Origin: Corallium rubrum
Lineage: Eukaryota; Cnidaria; Anthozoa; Scleralcyonacea; Coralliidae
DNA: 64,000 bases
Direction of reading: 5' to 3'
Assembly (NCBI GenBank): GCA_964035015.1
Contig: OZ035998.1
Location: 31,120,358 to 31,184,357 of the forward strand
Shown here: positions 1 to 10,374 of the stretch, piece by piece
How the letters are laid out: every line of letters starts with the position of its first letter
How positions within the stretch are numbered: the stretch's first letter is position 1
Position numbers and translations under genes: made by a program
Notes under the pieces: generated by a model
What the model was told of the DNA's origin: nothing
The model's database searches: none
What the model saw: the letters and a program-made list of their open reading frames with translations, nothing else

Positions 1-111
1 TTACTTACTTACTTACTAAATTACTTACTTAAATTACTTACTTAAATTACTTACTTAAATTACTTACTTAAATTACTTACTTAAATTACTTACTTACTTA
101 AATTACTTACC

Positions 112-146
<35 letters not shown>

Positions 147-172
147 CAAGCGCAAGCAAGTAAGCAAGTAGT

Positions 173-237
<65 letters not shown>

Positions 238-256
238 AGTAAGTAAGTAAGTAACC
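1..256. repeat. Compound microsatellite TTAC/AAGT/GTA
   Basis: TTAC and TTAAATTACTTAC units give way to AAGT units near 111 and then to a GTA run at about 170-236. The switch from TTAC to its reverse complement at about 110 makes a short inverted repeat. Tyr-rich or Leu-rich ORFs here are translated repeat, not genes. Confidence 0.95.
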
Positions 257-344
257 TGACGGATAAGCAAACGAAATAATGAACCCAAACACGCTGACAA
301 TAAGCTATTATAATTCATAATAATAAGCCATTATAAACACTTAC

Positions 345-544
345 GTATTCCTTTGAATCGACATAATACGGATTCCAAAACTTTATATTTCCATCAATAA
401 TAAAGTTAATATGTACAGCATAATATTTAACTTTGGTGTCATTCCACTTTTCGTCACTCCAGTTTAGAATTACGGACGACGTGTTTTCCGACGTCTGAGT
501 AGAATTTAAACGAAAGAATTTGTTTCCATATTCCTCAACAACGT
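345..544 (-). CDS. Exon 8 (last visible) of a large FN3-containing receptor-like gene
   Basis: This is a 200-nt open exon on the minus strand. The acceptor is CTCTTAAACAG (exon begins at 544, phase 1) and the donor is GTAAGT immediately below 345 (phase 0). It encodes residues 260-326 of the deduced protein. The peptide has the pattern of the first half of a fibronectin type III domain: SSVILNWSD supplies the conserved B-strand Trp, followed by KYYAVHINF as the C strand. There are several N-glycosylation sequons (NST, NTS, NWS, NDT), as expected for an ectodomain. The gene continues past the window start, so the rest of this domain and any transmembrane or cytoplasmic part are not visible. 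Exon boundaries and phase are seen; the FN3 assignment is by pattern; function is unknown. Confidence 0.68.
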
Positions 545-572
545 CTGTTTAAGAGAACAGGGATGTGTTTAA

Positions 573-1250
573 GGTCTTCGTTAAGGTTTACAGAGTTATT
601 TTGGTAAAGCGCTCTCAATTCGTCAGAATTTATGCCACAAAAATAAAATAAATATCGTTAGAAAGCAATTAATTTATATAATACAATGCTGTCTTTAATG
701 TTGCGATAAACATAAACCAGTAAAAGTTGTGAATTTTTTAAGTTAAACCAGAGGGCTTCACTCGGGCCGACTTAAGTACAAAGCGTTTTATTTTGTTCAG
801 AATGGGGTTTTTTGTAGTTCGATTCCAAGATAAACTTCCAGCAAAACGGTGTCAGCACTTTGTCGAGTTTTGCTGATTTTATTGACGACCAAAGTTGAAA
901 ATGCTGTTTTTCGACCAACATTCGGACAAAATTAAGTAATAAAATCGAAAACAGGTAATAAATGGAAAAAAAACTAAAACAGTTTTACTGGAAATTTATC
1001 TCGGAATCAAACTGCGAAAAAAAGATCTGAACAAAATAAAACGCTTTATTCTTATAGTAAAGTCCTCTGGTTTTACCTAAAAAAATTCACAAGTATTATT
1101 GGTTTGTTTTTATCGCAAAATGAAAGATAACATTGTATTCTACAAATTAGTAGCTTTCTAACAATATGTACTTTATTTTGCGGCATACAGTAAACTCTGA
1201 CGAATTGAGAGCACTTTACAGACATGACTCTGCAAACCTGAACGAAGACC
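573..1250. mobile_element. Fold-back MITE, TTAA TSD, TIR GGTCTTCGTT
   Basis: The 678-bp element is flanked by TTAA at 569-572 and 1251-1254. Its left arm (GGTCTTCGTTAAGG..., TCTCAATTCGTCAGA) recurs as the reverse complement at the right end. The arms run about 100 bp and then diverge around an AT-rich centre. It has no coding capacity. The TTAA TSD and RR-starting TIR fit Kolobok-like non-autonomous elements (inference). It lies in the intron just upstream of exon 8. Confidence 0.75.
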
Positions 1251-1460
1251 TTAAATAACTCTCCAAAATTTTCCAAAAAAAAAAAATTGGTCTTTACTAA
1301 TAGTATATTTTAACGCCAGACGATTTTATTGAGCTCTAGGCTTGATCTTTACTAATAGTATATTTTAACGTCAGACGATTTTATTGAGCTCTAGATAGAC
1401 CTTCGGATGAGTTAAAGTTTACGGTGAACATCTAATTTACCAACTTAGTGTGTGAGTTAA

Positions 1461-1810
1461 AGTGCCTATGAAGCTACAATTAAGTTTATCTTATTTGAAA
1501 GAACACTTACATTATAGAGTAACATCATTTCCAGTTTTTTGTTTCCTTGCTTTGTTCTTGAGATATTTTAGTTTATCTGATATGCAAATTAAACATTTTG
1601 ATGTGGTAGGGGCATAATGAGCTATCGGAGAAGGTTAGATATCTTTTCTATTATCACACCAAATTAATTTGAATGAAGCATGTGGAGGTGTTTCGCCCAC
1701 ATCACTAAACATGTAGATCTTCAAGTGATTATCATATATTTGATAATGGAAAAGATTTATAACTTTTTCGATAACTCATTATGCACATGTGATGTCAAAA
1801 TGCGCCGGGC
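1461..1810. mobile_element. Partial fold-back MITE of the AGTGCC family
   Basis: Starts AGTGCCTATG directly after TTAA at 1457-1460. Internal stretches (GAGATATTT, GATATGCAAAT, a CATTATGCA motif) match the complete copy at 22468-22933. The right arm is missing where the next MITE begins at 1811. Confidence 0.6.
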
Positions 1811-1814
1811 TTAA

Positions 1815-2147
1815 AGTGCCTATCTCAGGGTTGGGGATTTTACATATTTAGGATATTTGGAACATTTTAAGACGATTTGTAATATATCTTGTCAGACGAA
1901 AATTTCATCTTCATGGGCTTTTTCGCTGGTAAAGGTTCCGGAAGTGATGTCATTTTGACGTCAAAGCAGGAATATGTGTATATTAAACCCTATTTCTAAA
2001 TCCCTGCTTTGACATCACTTCCGGAACCTTTAACAGCGAAAAAGCCCATGAAGATGAAATTTTCGTCTGACAAGATATATTACAAATCGTCTTAAAATGT
2101 TCCAAATATCCTAAATATGTAAAATCCCCAACCCTGAGATAGGCACT
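1815..2147. mobile_element. Fold-back MITE, TTAA TSD, TIR AGTGCCTATCTCAGG
   Basis: The two arms, about 155 bp each, are almost perfect reverse complements (AGTGCCTATCTCAGGGTTGG at left, its complement at right) separated by about 25 nt. TTAA flanks both ends (1811-1814, 2148-2151). No coding capacity. High arm identity implies a recent insertion or arm homogenisation. Confidence 0.85.
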
Positions 2148-2332
2148 TTAAGCTCTCTAATGTTATTTGCACGTCTGGAGGTTCCAAACGATACAAAACC
2201 CTTGATAAAAATAAATTGACGAGTAAATTAACCATTTACCCGGCAGTGTTGCCATTTGGCAACTCAGACATTTTACTCTGTCTAGCGCCAGACGATTTTA
2301 ATCGTCAATTGGAGGCGTCCTGGTAACCTGCC

Positions 2333-3726
2333 GGGTATGTGGCCCTGATAATATCACACCGCGTGTATTAAAGGAATTTGCTCATGAGTTTGCGGAACCT
2401 GCTGCAACTATTTTTAATACATCCCTAACTTCTGGAACATTTCCCGTTGTTTGGAAAGACTCTTGCATCTCCCCAATTCCAAAAGTGTCGCAACCGACTT
2501 GGGAAGGAGAAACCAGACCAATTTCTCTTACTTCCTGCCTATCTAAAGTCCTAGAAGATGCTGTAGTACAATGGATGATGGCAGATGTCGTGAACAATAT
2601 TGACTTACAGCAATTCGGCTGTCTAAAAGGATCATCAACAGCATATTGTCTTCTCGACATGATACACAATTGGTTATTCCATTTAGATTCCCCTGATAAG
2701 CATATCCGCCTACTTTTTTCAGATTACACCAAAGTTTTCGACCGTATTGGACATAATGTTCTTATTAACAAGCTTATTGATATCGGAGTAAGGCGGTCTT
2801 TGATTCCATGGATCATAAGCTTCTTATCCAACCGTAGACACTGTCTAAAACTTGGTAACGTTACCTCGGATTGGCTGACTGAAGCGGCTGGAGTACCGCA
2901 AGGAACAAAATTGGGGCCAATCTTATTTTTGATTGTGATTAACGATTTGAAGATCTCATCTCCAAGGAATACTGGTATTTGGAAATTCATGGATGATGTC
3001 TCCATCTCTGAGTCCCTGTCAAGGAACAATGAATCCCATATGCAGATCTACCTTGATGAGGTCAAAACATGGGCTGACAACAACCTGATGAGACTAAATG
3101 CAAAGAAATGCAAAGAAATGCATGTCTGTTTGACTGTTTCCTTAAAGAGCGACCCACTTCATCGCGCCTTAACTTGGAGGGACATGCATCCTCTGGAAAT
3201 CGCTTCCCATTATAAAGTTCTTGGCTTGTTCATACAAGATAACCTTAAGTGGAACGAACATATTGCTATGATCGTAAAAAAAGCCTCTAAACGTCTCCAT
3301 ATTCTTAGAGTTCTTAAACGGAGTGGAATCCCACCTCACGAACTGATCCTTATTTACCATGCTCTCATTCGGTTCGTATTGGAGTATTGCTGTATTGTTT
3401 GGCAAAATAGTTTACCAGCATACCTTGCTGATTCAATTGAAAGAGTCCAGAAAATAGCACTGAACTTAATCCTTCCTGGCATGTCTTACCGAGAGGCACT
3501 GAGTGAGCTCCATTGTCCTCGTTTAGATGAGACGCGATGCGCTATGTGAGAAAACGATCAAAAAGATAACTGATGGTAGCCGGCTGTCCGTCTCTTACCT
3601 CAAACTAGAGAAAACGTGAATTATAATTTACGTAATTCTAACAATTGCTCGTTGTTCAAATGTAGAACTGATCGTTGTAAGAAAAGCTTTTTTCCAAGTA
3701 TTATTCGCGTTTTAAATACATGTATG
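2333..3726 (+). pseudogene. 5'-truncated LINE reverse transcriptase (CR1/L2-like), frameshifted
   Basis: The open frame runs from about 2333 (CGPDNITPRVL) to a stop at 3547-3549, so its first useful codon is not the GTG at 2485. RT motifs in order are RPISLTSCLSKVLE, then FSDYTKVFD (motif A), AGVPQGTKLGP (motif B), FMDD (motif C), KVLGLFIQDNLKW and the C-terminal VLEYCCIVW. After the stop, homologous sequence continues in other frames (RRDALCEKTIKKITDGS, then RLLPQTRENVNYNLRNSN), so at least two frameshifts disable it. The endonuclease is absent, as in a 5'-truncated insertion. It would copy its own RNA at a nicked target if intact. The clade is inferred; the RT identity is clear. Confidence 0.9.
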
Positions 3727-3927
3727 TCGTTGTGACTCTTTTTTGAACTTTTAAATTATGATCATATATACTTGTCTTACATAATTAAATTTTTATTGTA
3801 AATATAGTATTACCCATTTTGTAAATTTGCAACCTTTGCAGTTATTTGTAAGCACATTGTAATTCATTTTTTTTGCGATGATGTGCCATTAAACCTTAAT
3901 TATTATTATTAATTATTATTATTATAT
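3727..3927 (+). mobile_element. 3' UTR and (ATT)n tail of the LINE at 2333
   Basis: AT-rich sequence without ORFs, ending in ATTAAACCTTAATTATTATT and an ATT microsatellite. A short-repeat tail rather than poly(A) is the usual end of CR1/L2-type LINEs. It sets the 3' border of the insertion. Confidence 0.65.
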
Positions 3928-4250
3928 GTTAAAAGAGACGCGAACTTCAGACAAATCAATCTGACTTAATTTTATATACCAACGTTTTGCCCGTCCAACT
4001 AATCAAATTCATAAGGCTTAAATAAGCAATACGTAAATAAATCAGTCAATATAATATATAGCTATTCGTATTGCAATGTAAAAAATGTTCTCAAAAAATA
4101 TGATCAGATAATCCGAATCTAATTAAAAATAAAAACAATTAGTTTAAACAAAAATTGGCTAGTAAATGTATCTATATCTTCAAACAAAGACAGAATGACT
4201 CTTTGACTTTCAAAGAAATAGAAATTATATTTTTAAAAAGATGCAAAAGT

Positions 4251-4254
4251 GCCC

Positions 4255-4285
<31 letters not shown>

Positions 4286-4512
4286 AAGCAACAAAAAAAC
4301 CCACAAAAAACCCCACAAAAACAAACAAACAAACAAACAAACAAACAAACAAAACAAAACAAAACAAAACAAAACAAAACAAAACAAAACAAAGCAAAAC
4401 AAAACAAAACAAAACAAAACAAAACAAAACAAAACAAAACAAAACAAAACAAAACAAAACAAAACAAAACAAAACAAAACAAAACAAAACAAAACAAAAC
4501 AAAACAAAACAA

Positions 4513-4543
<31 letters not shown>

Positions 4544-4646
4544 CAAAACAAAACAAAACAAAACAAAACAAAACAAAACAAAACAAAACAAAACAAAACA
4601 AAACAAAACAAAACAAAACAAAACAAAACAAAACAAAACAAAACAA
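4251..4646. repeat. Poly-C tract and (AAAAC)n microsatellite
   Basis: About 25 C, then A/C-rich sequence, AAAC units (4320-4351) and about 60 AAAAC units with one AAAAAAAAC interruption near 4515. The period of 5 leaves no stop in several frames and creates spurious TKQNK or CFVLF ORFs on both strands. The array lies in an intron, ending 8 bp from a micro-exon. Confidence 0.97.
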
Positions 4647-4654
4647 ACACTTAC

Positions 4655-4693
4655 AATTACACCCACAAATCTTCTTTGGCGACTTGATGCACG
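4655..4693 (-). CDS. Candidate 39-nt micro-exon (exon 7) of the FN3 receptor-like gene
   Basis: On the minus strand a strong acceptor (CTTTATTGTAG) is followed by 39 nt and a near-consensus donor (GTAAGTG). Read in phase 1 it gives CIKSPKKICGCN, open and Cys-rich, and it exits in phase 1. That fits between exon 6 (ends phase 1) and exon 8 (starts phase 1) without changing frame. The join would supply residues 247-259. It could be alternatively spliced, because skipping it keeps frame. The support is splice-site quality and phase only, so it is the least certain exon with exon 1. Confidence 0.42.
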
Positions 4694-4696
4694 CTA

Positions 4697-5010
4697 CAAT
4701 AAAGATATAGAGTAAATAACTTTCTCAAACTCATTAAGCCAAAAAACTCAATCAACTGCATTGAGCCAAAACAAACTTACTGTAACTACTAAAAAAATAT
4801 AAGATAAATTTAATAAATAAATTTAAACAAAATAACAGTTATTATAATACAGTTTATCGTTTAAGAGATGAATGTATTGACTGACCATCCTACATGTTTA
4901 CTTTTTAAAATAATAAACTATTAACGTTCAACTTTGTTTTCTAAAAGTGATGCAATTTTTTTCTTGCTCAAACTTGATGTAGGAAGTCAAATGTTTCAGT
5001 CAAAGTCAAA
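4697..5010. other. Intronic AT-rich sequence, nothing recognised
   Basis: No ORF, splice-site pair or repeat unit stands out. Confidence 0.5.
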
Positions 5011-5011
5011 T

Positions 5012-5560
5012 GGTCGGCCCCTAAGTAGACTGGAACGATAACTCGCTTGCACGTTTTGAAGCCAAAAATGGCGGACATGGGGACCGCCATGCACGTCACC
5101 CCCAGTCCCTTTTACTGTATAGCCGAGAAAAAATGAAGCTGAATTTAGTGAAATGGGTTGCAAAAACAGCTTGAAATCAACTGAAGAAAAACTAAACTTG
5201 TTAACCACTTTTAGGCTTAAATCAAATTCCAATATACCGTAGCGTATAGGTGAACACTGACATGACGAGTAAAAACAAGAAAAACAGTAAAATTATAAGA
5301 TCTCAAATGAAAGTCAACAATACGCAACCAAAATTGCGAGTTTTCAGTTTTTCATTGTGCACTTTATAGGTTCCGTTGACGTGCAGTGGCTACCCCCAGC
5401 GGCCGTAACTTTCACTTCACCCAATCATTATGGGGTTAGCGTTCCAGTTTATTTAGGTTCAATGATCATGACCACTGATCTCTATATAAACTGGATGGGC
5501 CATGGGTCGAATTTCGCGTGTCAGTTGTATGATGACGTGACCACTATATACCCAAGATAG
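5012..5560. repeat. Copy of the GGAACGATAACTC TIR repeat family (deleted centre)
   Basis: 5012-5338 matches 40089-40398, from AGTAGACTGGAACGATAACT to the ATGACGAGTAAAAACAAG and AAAGTCAACAA motifs. 5339-5560 matches the far end of the full copy (TTTTCAGTTTTTCATTGTGC, CCCCCAGCGGCCG, GCGTTCCAGTTTATTTAG). The middle block seen at 13168 and 40399 is missing, so this is an internally deleted derivative. Confidence 0.7.
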
Positions 5561-6224
5561 CTTTCGAAGATTTAAAACAGACAAAAAGAGTTACTTAAAG
5601 AAGATTTAAACGAATGTAAGGACACAAGAAGTACTCAATAAGGTTTAAGACGCTAATTTCTTGCATTTGTTTTATCACTGAGCTGTAAAACGTTTAAATT
5701 TCGTTGTTTTTCTTCAGTGCCGACAACAAAGAAACTTCACGATAATATAAACTGAAAAACAGACTATAAAATCTACTAAGAATTTTTAAATTTTACCTTT
5801 TATAGTAATATTAATGCCTTAACAATATCTCGCGTCGTGTACTTGCCATCTTTTGACTGTATTTGTTGTTAAACAGTGAAAACTAAACGAACCGGCATCT
5901 GTTGTTTGCTCTACGGCTTTTGCGACTCCTCCGGCACAGAGTACTTAATATTCTTCCCCCCGGATAATCTGACCGTGCTGACGTCAAGATTGCTTATGCT
6001 AGTCAACTTTGGGATTATGTTGCACTACGTAAGATTGCGGCGACTGGCACGAAATGTTTGACTGCTGGCCATATATAGGGAATGGCCTATCCAGTTTATT
6101 TAGAGATCCGCAGTGGTTACAACCGTACAACGTTTTAAATTATACAATTATTTTGAAAATAACCAAGGTGCCCCTTTTTGGCGGTGTCAATCCAGCCAAG
6201 CGGTCGCTTTCAAACTTTCAGGAT
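5561..6224. other. Unassigned intronic sequence with a second repeat end
   Basis: Mostly unique AT-rich sequence. CCAGTTTATTTAGAG at about 6090 echoes the terminus of the TIR family above, so part may be another degraded copy. The short ORFs lack codon bias or motifs. Confidence 0.4.
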
Positions 6225-6368
6225 TGTGTAAAATCTTCTCCCAAAATGCAGGAAATGCCATTTTAGAGACTCTAGATCCCTAGATTTCAAAATTTTCCGG
6301 GGGAGCATGCCCCGCGGACCCCCCAAGAAGTTTCGCTCCTCCCCTTTCAAAATCCTGGCTACGTTCCT
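6225..6368. mobile_element. hAT-like GC-core repeat fragment
   Basis: AATGCAGGAAATGCCATTTT, TTTCAAAATTTTCCGGGGGA, GCATGCCCC and the terminal AATCCTGGCTACGTTCCTG match the family at 36925-37285 and 41060-41216. Only the right end is present. The minus-strand peptide NFLGG-RGMLPRKI is the translated repeat. Confidence 0.7.
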
Positions 6369-6439
6369 GGCGGCAACAATCTGAAAACTTTTTGTTACAA
6401 GCAGGCAACCAGCATAGAAATGTAGTTTAGACATTGATC

Positions 6440-7540
6440 AAGATGACTAGGCCGGTTGCCTTCCGTGTATCACAAGATAGTACTGTTGAACAGTTGAGTT
6501 AAATGTCCAAGGGTATTATGAGCAATACTATATAGCTACTATAGTACAAAAGCTCAGCTTTATAACAGTAGATAGATGGCGGTATCGGCAAATTACCAAA
6601 ATAAAACGAAGTAATTTACGAATATGAGACTTTCCTGTAGCTACCAGATCTAATAAATTTCTGATTCTTGCCAAGCTTACTTTTTGTGGCCTATCTTCGA
6701 AGTATTATATTTAGGTGTATTCACGCCGTATTTCTTGTTTGTTTATGATTGTGAGGAATGCGAATTAGGTTAAGCAAACTAGAGGCACGCTGATTGGATA
6801 GCATTCTGAATTTAGCTAATTCAGATAAAATACAAACGTAAATAGGCAGCACTTTTCAGATATCCTATCCATCACATCGAGTTTTCAAAAAGCTCTAAAT
6901 TTTAGTATATAAATCAATAATTACGGCTGCCAATACCCCTCACCTTCAAAGTATACACTATCCGTTACGATTTAGAATGGTTGCCTGCTTGTAACGAAAA
7001 ATGCAATCAACGGTGTTTTGAGACACTTTTAATCGAGGTTGGCCGGCCGTCTATTATACGGTGATCTGTTATCGTTCAATTGCACATTTGATCCTAGCCA
7101 GCAAATAATTAAGGCCATTTTCCATTACGTGCGCTTTGCCCAAGCGGACGGAGAGGGCTTTAAAATTTGGAAATTTTCAGCTTCCAAAGCGAATTATAAC
7201 ATAGCTTTGATATAGCAACGTTTTTGATTGGCTGTCGTGCGTGCTCCATAACTCGATGGAGCACGGCAAAAAAGCGCGGGAAAAAACTTCAAAACAAAAC
7301 TGAGTTTTAAATTGACTTTTTGTGGCCTTTTATATTATCAAAATACCGAGTCATTTAATTTTATTGAGTAATAAAGAACAACGACCCAGAAGACATAAAC
7401 TGGGTCTGGGTAACCGAGTTTAAACTGTCCTTTTGGTTGGATTTTAGTGAACAAAAAAGACTTGGATACGAAAGTAGAAAAACACAACAACCAAAACGCT
7501 TGTGAGAGGATTTAATGCTATGTTATAAAAGAAATGGCTC
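6440..7540. other. Unassigned intronic sequence
   Basis: No gene seen. The palindrome TCCATAACTCGATGGAGCACG at 7247 recurs twice in the fold-back at 7543-7706. Confidence 0.4.
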
Positions 7541-7542
7541 AT

Positions 7543-7706
7543 GGTTTAGTGTGCTCCATCGAGTTATGGATGCACTTGGGAAATTTGGAGAGCACTCAAA
7601 AATCTAGACTTGGTCTCGGCTACGCCTCGACCAACTCTTACAATTTTTTCGTGCTCTCCCAATTTCCCGCATGCATCCATAACTCGATGGAGCACGCTAA
7701 ACCATG
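7543..7706. repeat. Fold-back repeat with GTGCTCCATCGAGTTATGGA arms
   Basis: TGGTTTAGTGTGCTCCATCG at left is mirrored by the complement ending at about 7706 (CGATGGAGCACGCTAAACCA). The centre holds a smaller palindrome around CTTGGTCTCGGCTACGCCTC. It is non-coding. Confidence 0.75.
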
Positions 7707-7709
7707 AAC

Positions 7710-8335
7710 CATTTCTTAACTGAACAATGCTCGCGCGGACAAAGCGCGCGTGATAGAAAACAGCCTTTAAAACCCGTAGGTAAAATCCTAGCGAATTAAG
7801 AACCTGCAGGCTGAAATTTCGCATTTAAAACCCCAATATGCTTAAGAAACCGTTCAGCCTGAAAAATAAAACAGGTCCTTGTTTGCAAGAATCGCTTCAA
7901 AAATACTTATTTGATTCAAATAAGTGATAACGGTCGTAATTATTTCGCCTGAAAGGTGAAAACATTCTCATATAAATCCGGGATTAAAATGGTCCCGTCC
8001 CACTTCATTTCCCCATCCCGGCTGCAATGTAAACAGCCCCAAAAAAGTCACAACTCACAAAATAAATCTGACAGTCATACCAGGTGTGTGAAAGTTCCAT
8101 GTCGCACCAATTATATTTTTATGCCCAAAAGCATTTTTCTGTTTTATCTAACATAAAGGAAAAACAAGAAGTAAATTGAAAGACATTGAACAAAGAAAAA
8201 CGCTCAACATTTCCCGTCCCGATTGGTCTTTATATTATTTTATTTTGACTTCATCAAATTCCGTGCATGTGCGCGTCGGGAAAAACGTTACAAGGAATAG
8301 AATACTCGCGTGATAATTTGTGTGCGCAAGAATAA
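7710..8335. other. Unassigned intronic sequence
   Basis: No convincing exon, RNA gene or repeat boundary. CACATAAACCCGGGA-like text at 7970 (ACATTCTCATATAAATCCGG) recurs near 58990, so part is dispersed repeat. Confidence 0.4.
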
Positions 8336-8339
8336 AGGA

Positions 8340-8635
8340 TAAAGGACTGGGGGCTAATCATCCTTACTTGCAGCTAGCGGTTGAATTGCGAAGGACACAG
8401 ATCAACGTGGCCGTGTCGAGGCATATCAAAGGCGCTCCAGGCAGCCGCCATACGACGCAGTTCAGACCACGGATCACAGCTAAGATGTTAGGTGTTGATT
8501 TTATGGAGGGAGGAAAACCGGAGAACCCGGCGAAAAACCATCGAAGCACAGGAGAGATCAGCTACAGCTTTACTCACATAAGTTCCAGGCATCGGCTGGT
8601 GGATTCTATAATCTGATTGGCCGGTTAAAGAACCC
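8340..8635 (+). repeat. Dispersed repeat with GGAGGAAAACCGGAGAA core
   Basis: The block GATTTTATGGAGGGAGGAAA, ACCGGAGAA, AGCACAGGAGAGA, TACTCACATAAGT is shared with 41990-42110. The 98-aa ORF here is the translated repeat (GGKPENPAKN...). I know such peptides as a frequent artefact in coral gene predictions. Confidence 0.65.
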
Positions 8636-8699
8636 TCTATTATTACATAAACATATAATGCAATTATTGGCTCATATTTTTAATAAAAATCTACATTAA

Positions 8700-9370
8700 G
8701 GTGGCCCCATACAGTTTCTTGAAAAATGGAAAATACAAGTTCAAGAGTCCAAAACACGTGTATAAACAATAATAATAAAACTAAATATTATGCATAGTTA
8801 AACAGTCTGACAATCAAACTGTTACCAAATAAATAGCAATAGTTGTTGCTATGGCAACAATGACGTTTCAAAATGGCTGCCAATTACCCTTTAAACTAAT
8901 TTAATTCAAAAAAAACTATGGTGATCCCCAATTTTTTTCCCCTTAAAACTTTTATTGAAGTATGAGTAATCAGTAGGCCGATTTTAAACAAATTCTGCAA
9001 AACGAATAATTTTTTTTCCGGAAAAATCATGTTTGTTAATTTTTAAAAAATTTGGTTCTACAGAATTTTTTTAAAACCGGCCTCTTGATTACTCATACTT
9101 CGCGAAACGTTTTAATGAAAAAAAAATTGGGGGTCAGCGAAGTTTTTTTTCGGATTAAATTAGTTTGAAGAGTAATTGGCAGCCATTTTGAAACGTCATT
9201 GTTGCCATAGCAACAACTGTTGCTATTTATTTGGTAACAGTTTTTGATTGTCAGATTGTCAGAATTATGCATAACATTTAGTTTTATTCTTTTTCCAAAT
9301 TGTTTATGCACGTGTTTTGGACTCTCAAAACTTGTATTTTCCATTTTTCAAGAAACTGTATGGAGCCACC
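8700..9370. mobile_element. 671-bp fold-back MITE (copy 1), TTAA TSD, TIR GGTGGCCCCA
   Basis: TTAA at 8696-8699 and 9371-9374 flanks TIRs GGTGGCCCCATACAGTTTCT and the complement. The arms extend over 300 bp each, including GTTGTTGCTATGGCAACAAT in both, so transcripts would form a long hairpin. Copies 2 and 3 are at 56657 and 61509. No ORF of interest. Superfamily Kolobok-like by TSD and TIR (inference). Confidence 0.9.
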
Positions 9371-9402
9371 TTAATCTTATAATTAAATTTAATATTTTAC
9401 AC

Positions 9403-9505
9403 CTACATTAACTTGGTACCAACAGTCAAAGTAAAGTCCTTTCTCTCCTATTTTTTTATCAATTAAAATATCGTGACTTGAAAGATTCTTGTCTATCACC
9501 TTTTC
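9403..9505 (-). CDS. Exon 6 of the FN3 receptor-like gene
   Basis: The acceptor is TTTCTATATAG (exon from 9505, phase 0). The preferred donor is after GTAG at 9403 (GTGTAA, phase 1). The exon is 103 nt and covers residues 213-246. The peptide begins EKVIDKNLSSHDILID and ends KGLYFDCWYQVNV, which matches the F-G strand pattern closing an FN3-like domain (aromatic-x-aromatic then alternating hydrophobics). Two other donors (GTAGGT at 9406, GTAAAA at 9400) would give phase 0; phase 1 is chosen because exon 8 and the micro-exon both start in phase 1. It lies 30 bp beyond the MITE end at 9370. Confidence 0.6.
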
Positions 9506-9710
9506 CTATATAGAAATAAAAAGTTCATGTAAGAATGAAATGTATTAATTAATAAAGACATGCCATTCTTGGACAAAAATAATTCATTTTTAATTGCCAG
9601 CATTCGAACAGCATTGACATACGAAAGATAAACTATACCTTACCCCATGATGGAGTGTAGCGTTTTGCGGATACTGGTTGCTAAACCATATCCGCTATGT
9701 CATGAGCGCG

Positions 9711-9778
9711 GTTGTGTGTTTGTGTGTTTGTGTGTTTGTGTGTTGTGTGTTTGTGTGTGTGTTTGTGTGTGTGTGTAC
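9711..9778. repeat. (GTGTTT)/(GT)n microsatellite
   Basis: GTGTGTTTGTGTGTTT units grading into GT. It causes Val/Cys-rich and Thr/His-rich spurious ORFs. Confidence 0.95.
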
Positions 9779-9779
9779 G

Positions 9780-10224
9780 AATGTTTTCGTCAATCACGTG
9801 ATCAACGCAAACGACCAATAGCGGATCCGAATCAGCATACTTCAGAAGTCTTATTTGTATGTCCGAAGGGTTTATGAACGTGTACCAGAACAATGAATGG
9901 AAGATAGAAAGTTGAGTTTTGTTTCAGGTAATGAACATTTGCGCGCAATCACAAGACGCCAAGAAATATATGGCAAGTCGACAGCTGACAGTGGGCTACT
10001 GGTCTGTTGGTATAAATTTGAACGGTTTTGAGAATTTTGCGGATTGTCTGGTTTCGAAACAATATGTATTTCAGCATTTTAATACATTTTTATGCACATG
10101 TATGTATGTACTGTGGTTTTATACTATAAATACAAGCGCGCGGTGACTGCATATTTACATGCAATACTTTCTCGTGTTCATCTCAGCATCACGTAATCAA
10201 ACCATACAAGGTGTTTATACTCTA
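9780..10224. other. Unassigned intronic sequence
   Basis: No exon or repeat boundary could be supported. The 75-aa ORF at 9919 has no recognisable motif. Confidence 0.4.
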
Positions 10225-10292
10225 ATAATTCCGGAACGCGTTTCGACTTTGTCGCCTAAACGACAAGCTTTTCAAGGACAAAGAAACAGTAT
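10225..10292 (-). repeat. Penelope-type terminal repeat with degraded hammerhead-like core
   Basis: On the minus strand: CTTGAAAAGCTTGTCG, TTTAGGCGACAA, AGTCGAAACGCG. A GTCG/CGAC-type hairpin followed by GAAAC resembles the PLE hammerhead layout, but CTTGAAA does not match the CTGANGA core, so activity is unlikely. Confidence 0.4.
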
Positions 10293-10374
10293 CAGCGCTT
10301 GTTTGGCTTCGGATTAAAGATCTTTCTGAAATTGAATGCCCTTTTAACTATTAAATGTCCCAAGTGTTTACGTG

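Noticed and set aside
1815-2147. piggyBac assignment for the TTAA MITEs
   Set aside because: TSD fits, but piggyBac ends start CCC/CCT; these start AGTG or GGTG, closer to Kolobok.
4155-4715. ORFs of 137-186 codons on both strands in the AAAAC array
   Set aside because: Period-5 repeat is stop-free in several frames; no composition or start context of a gene.
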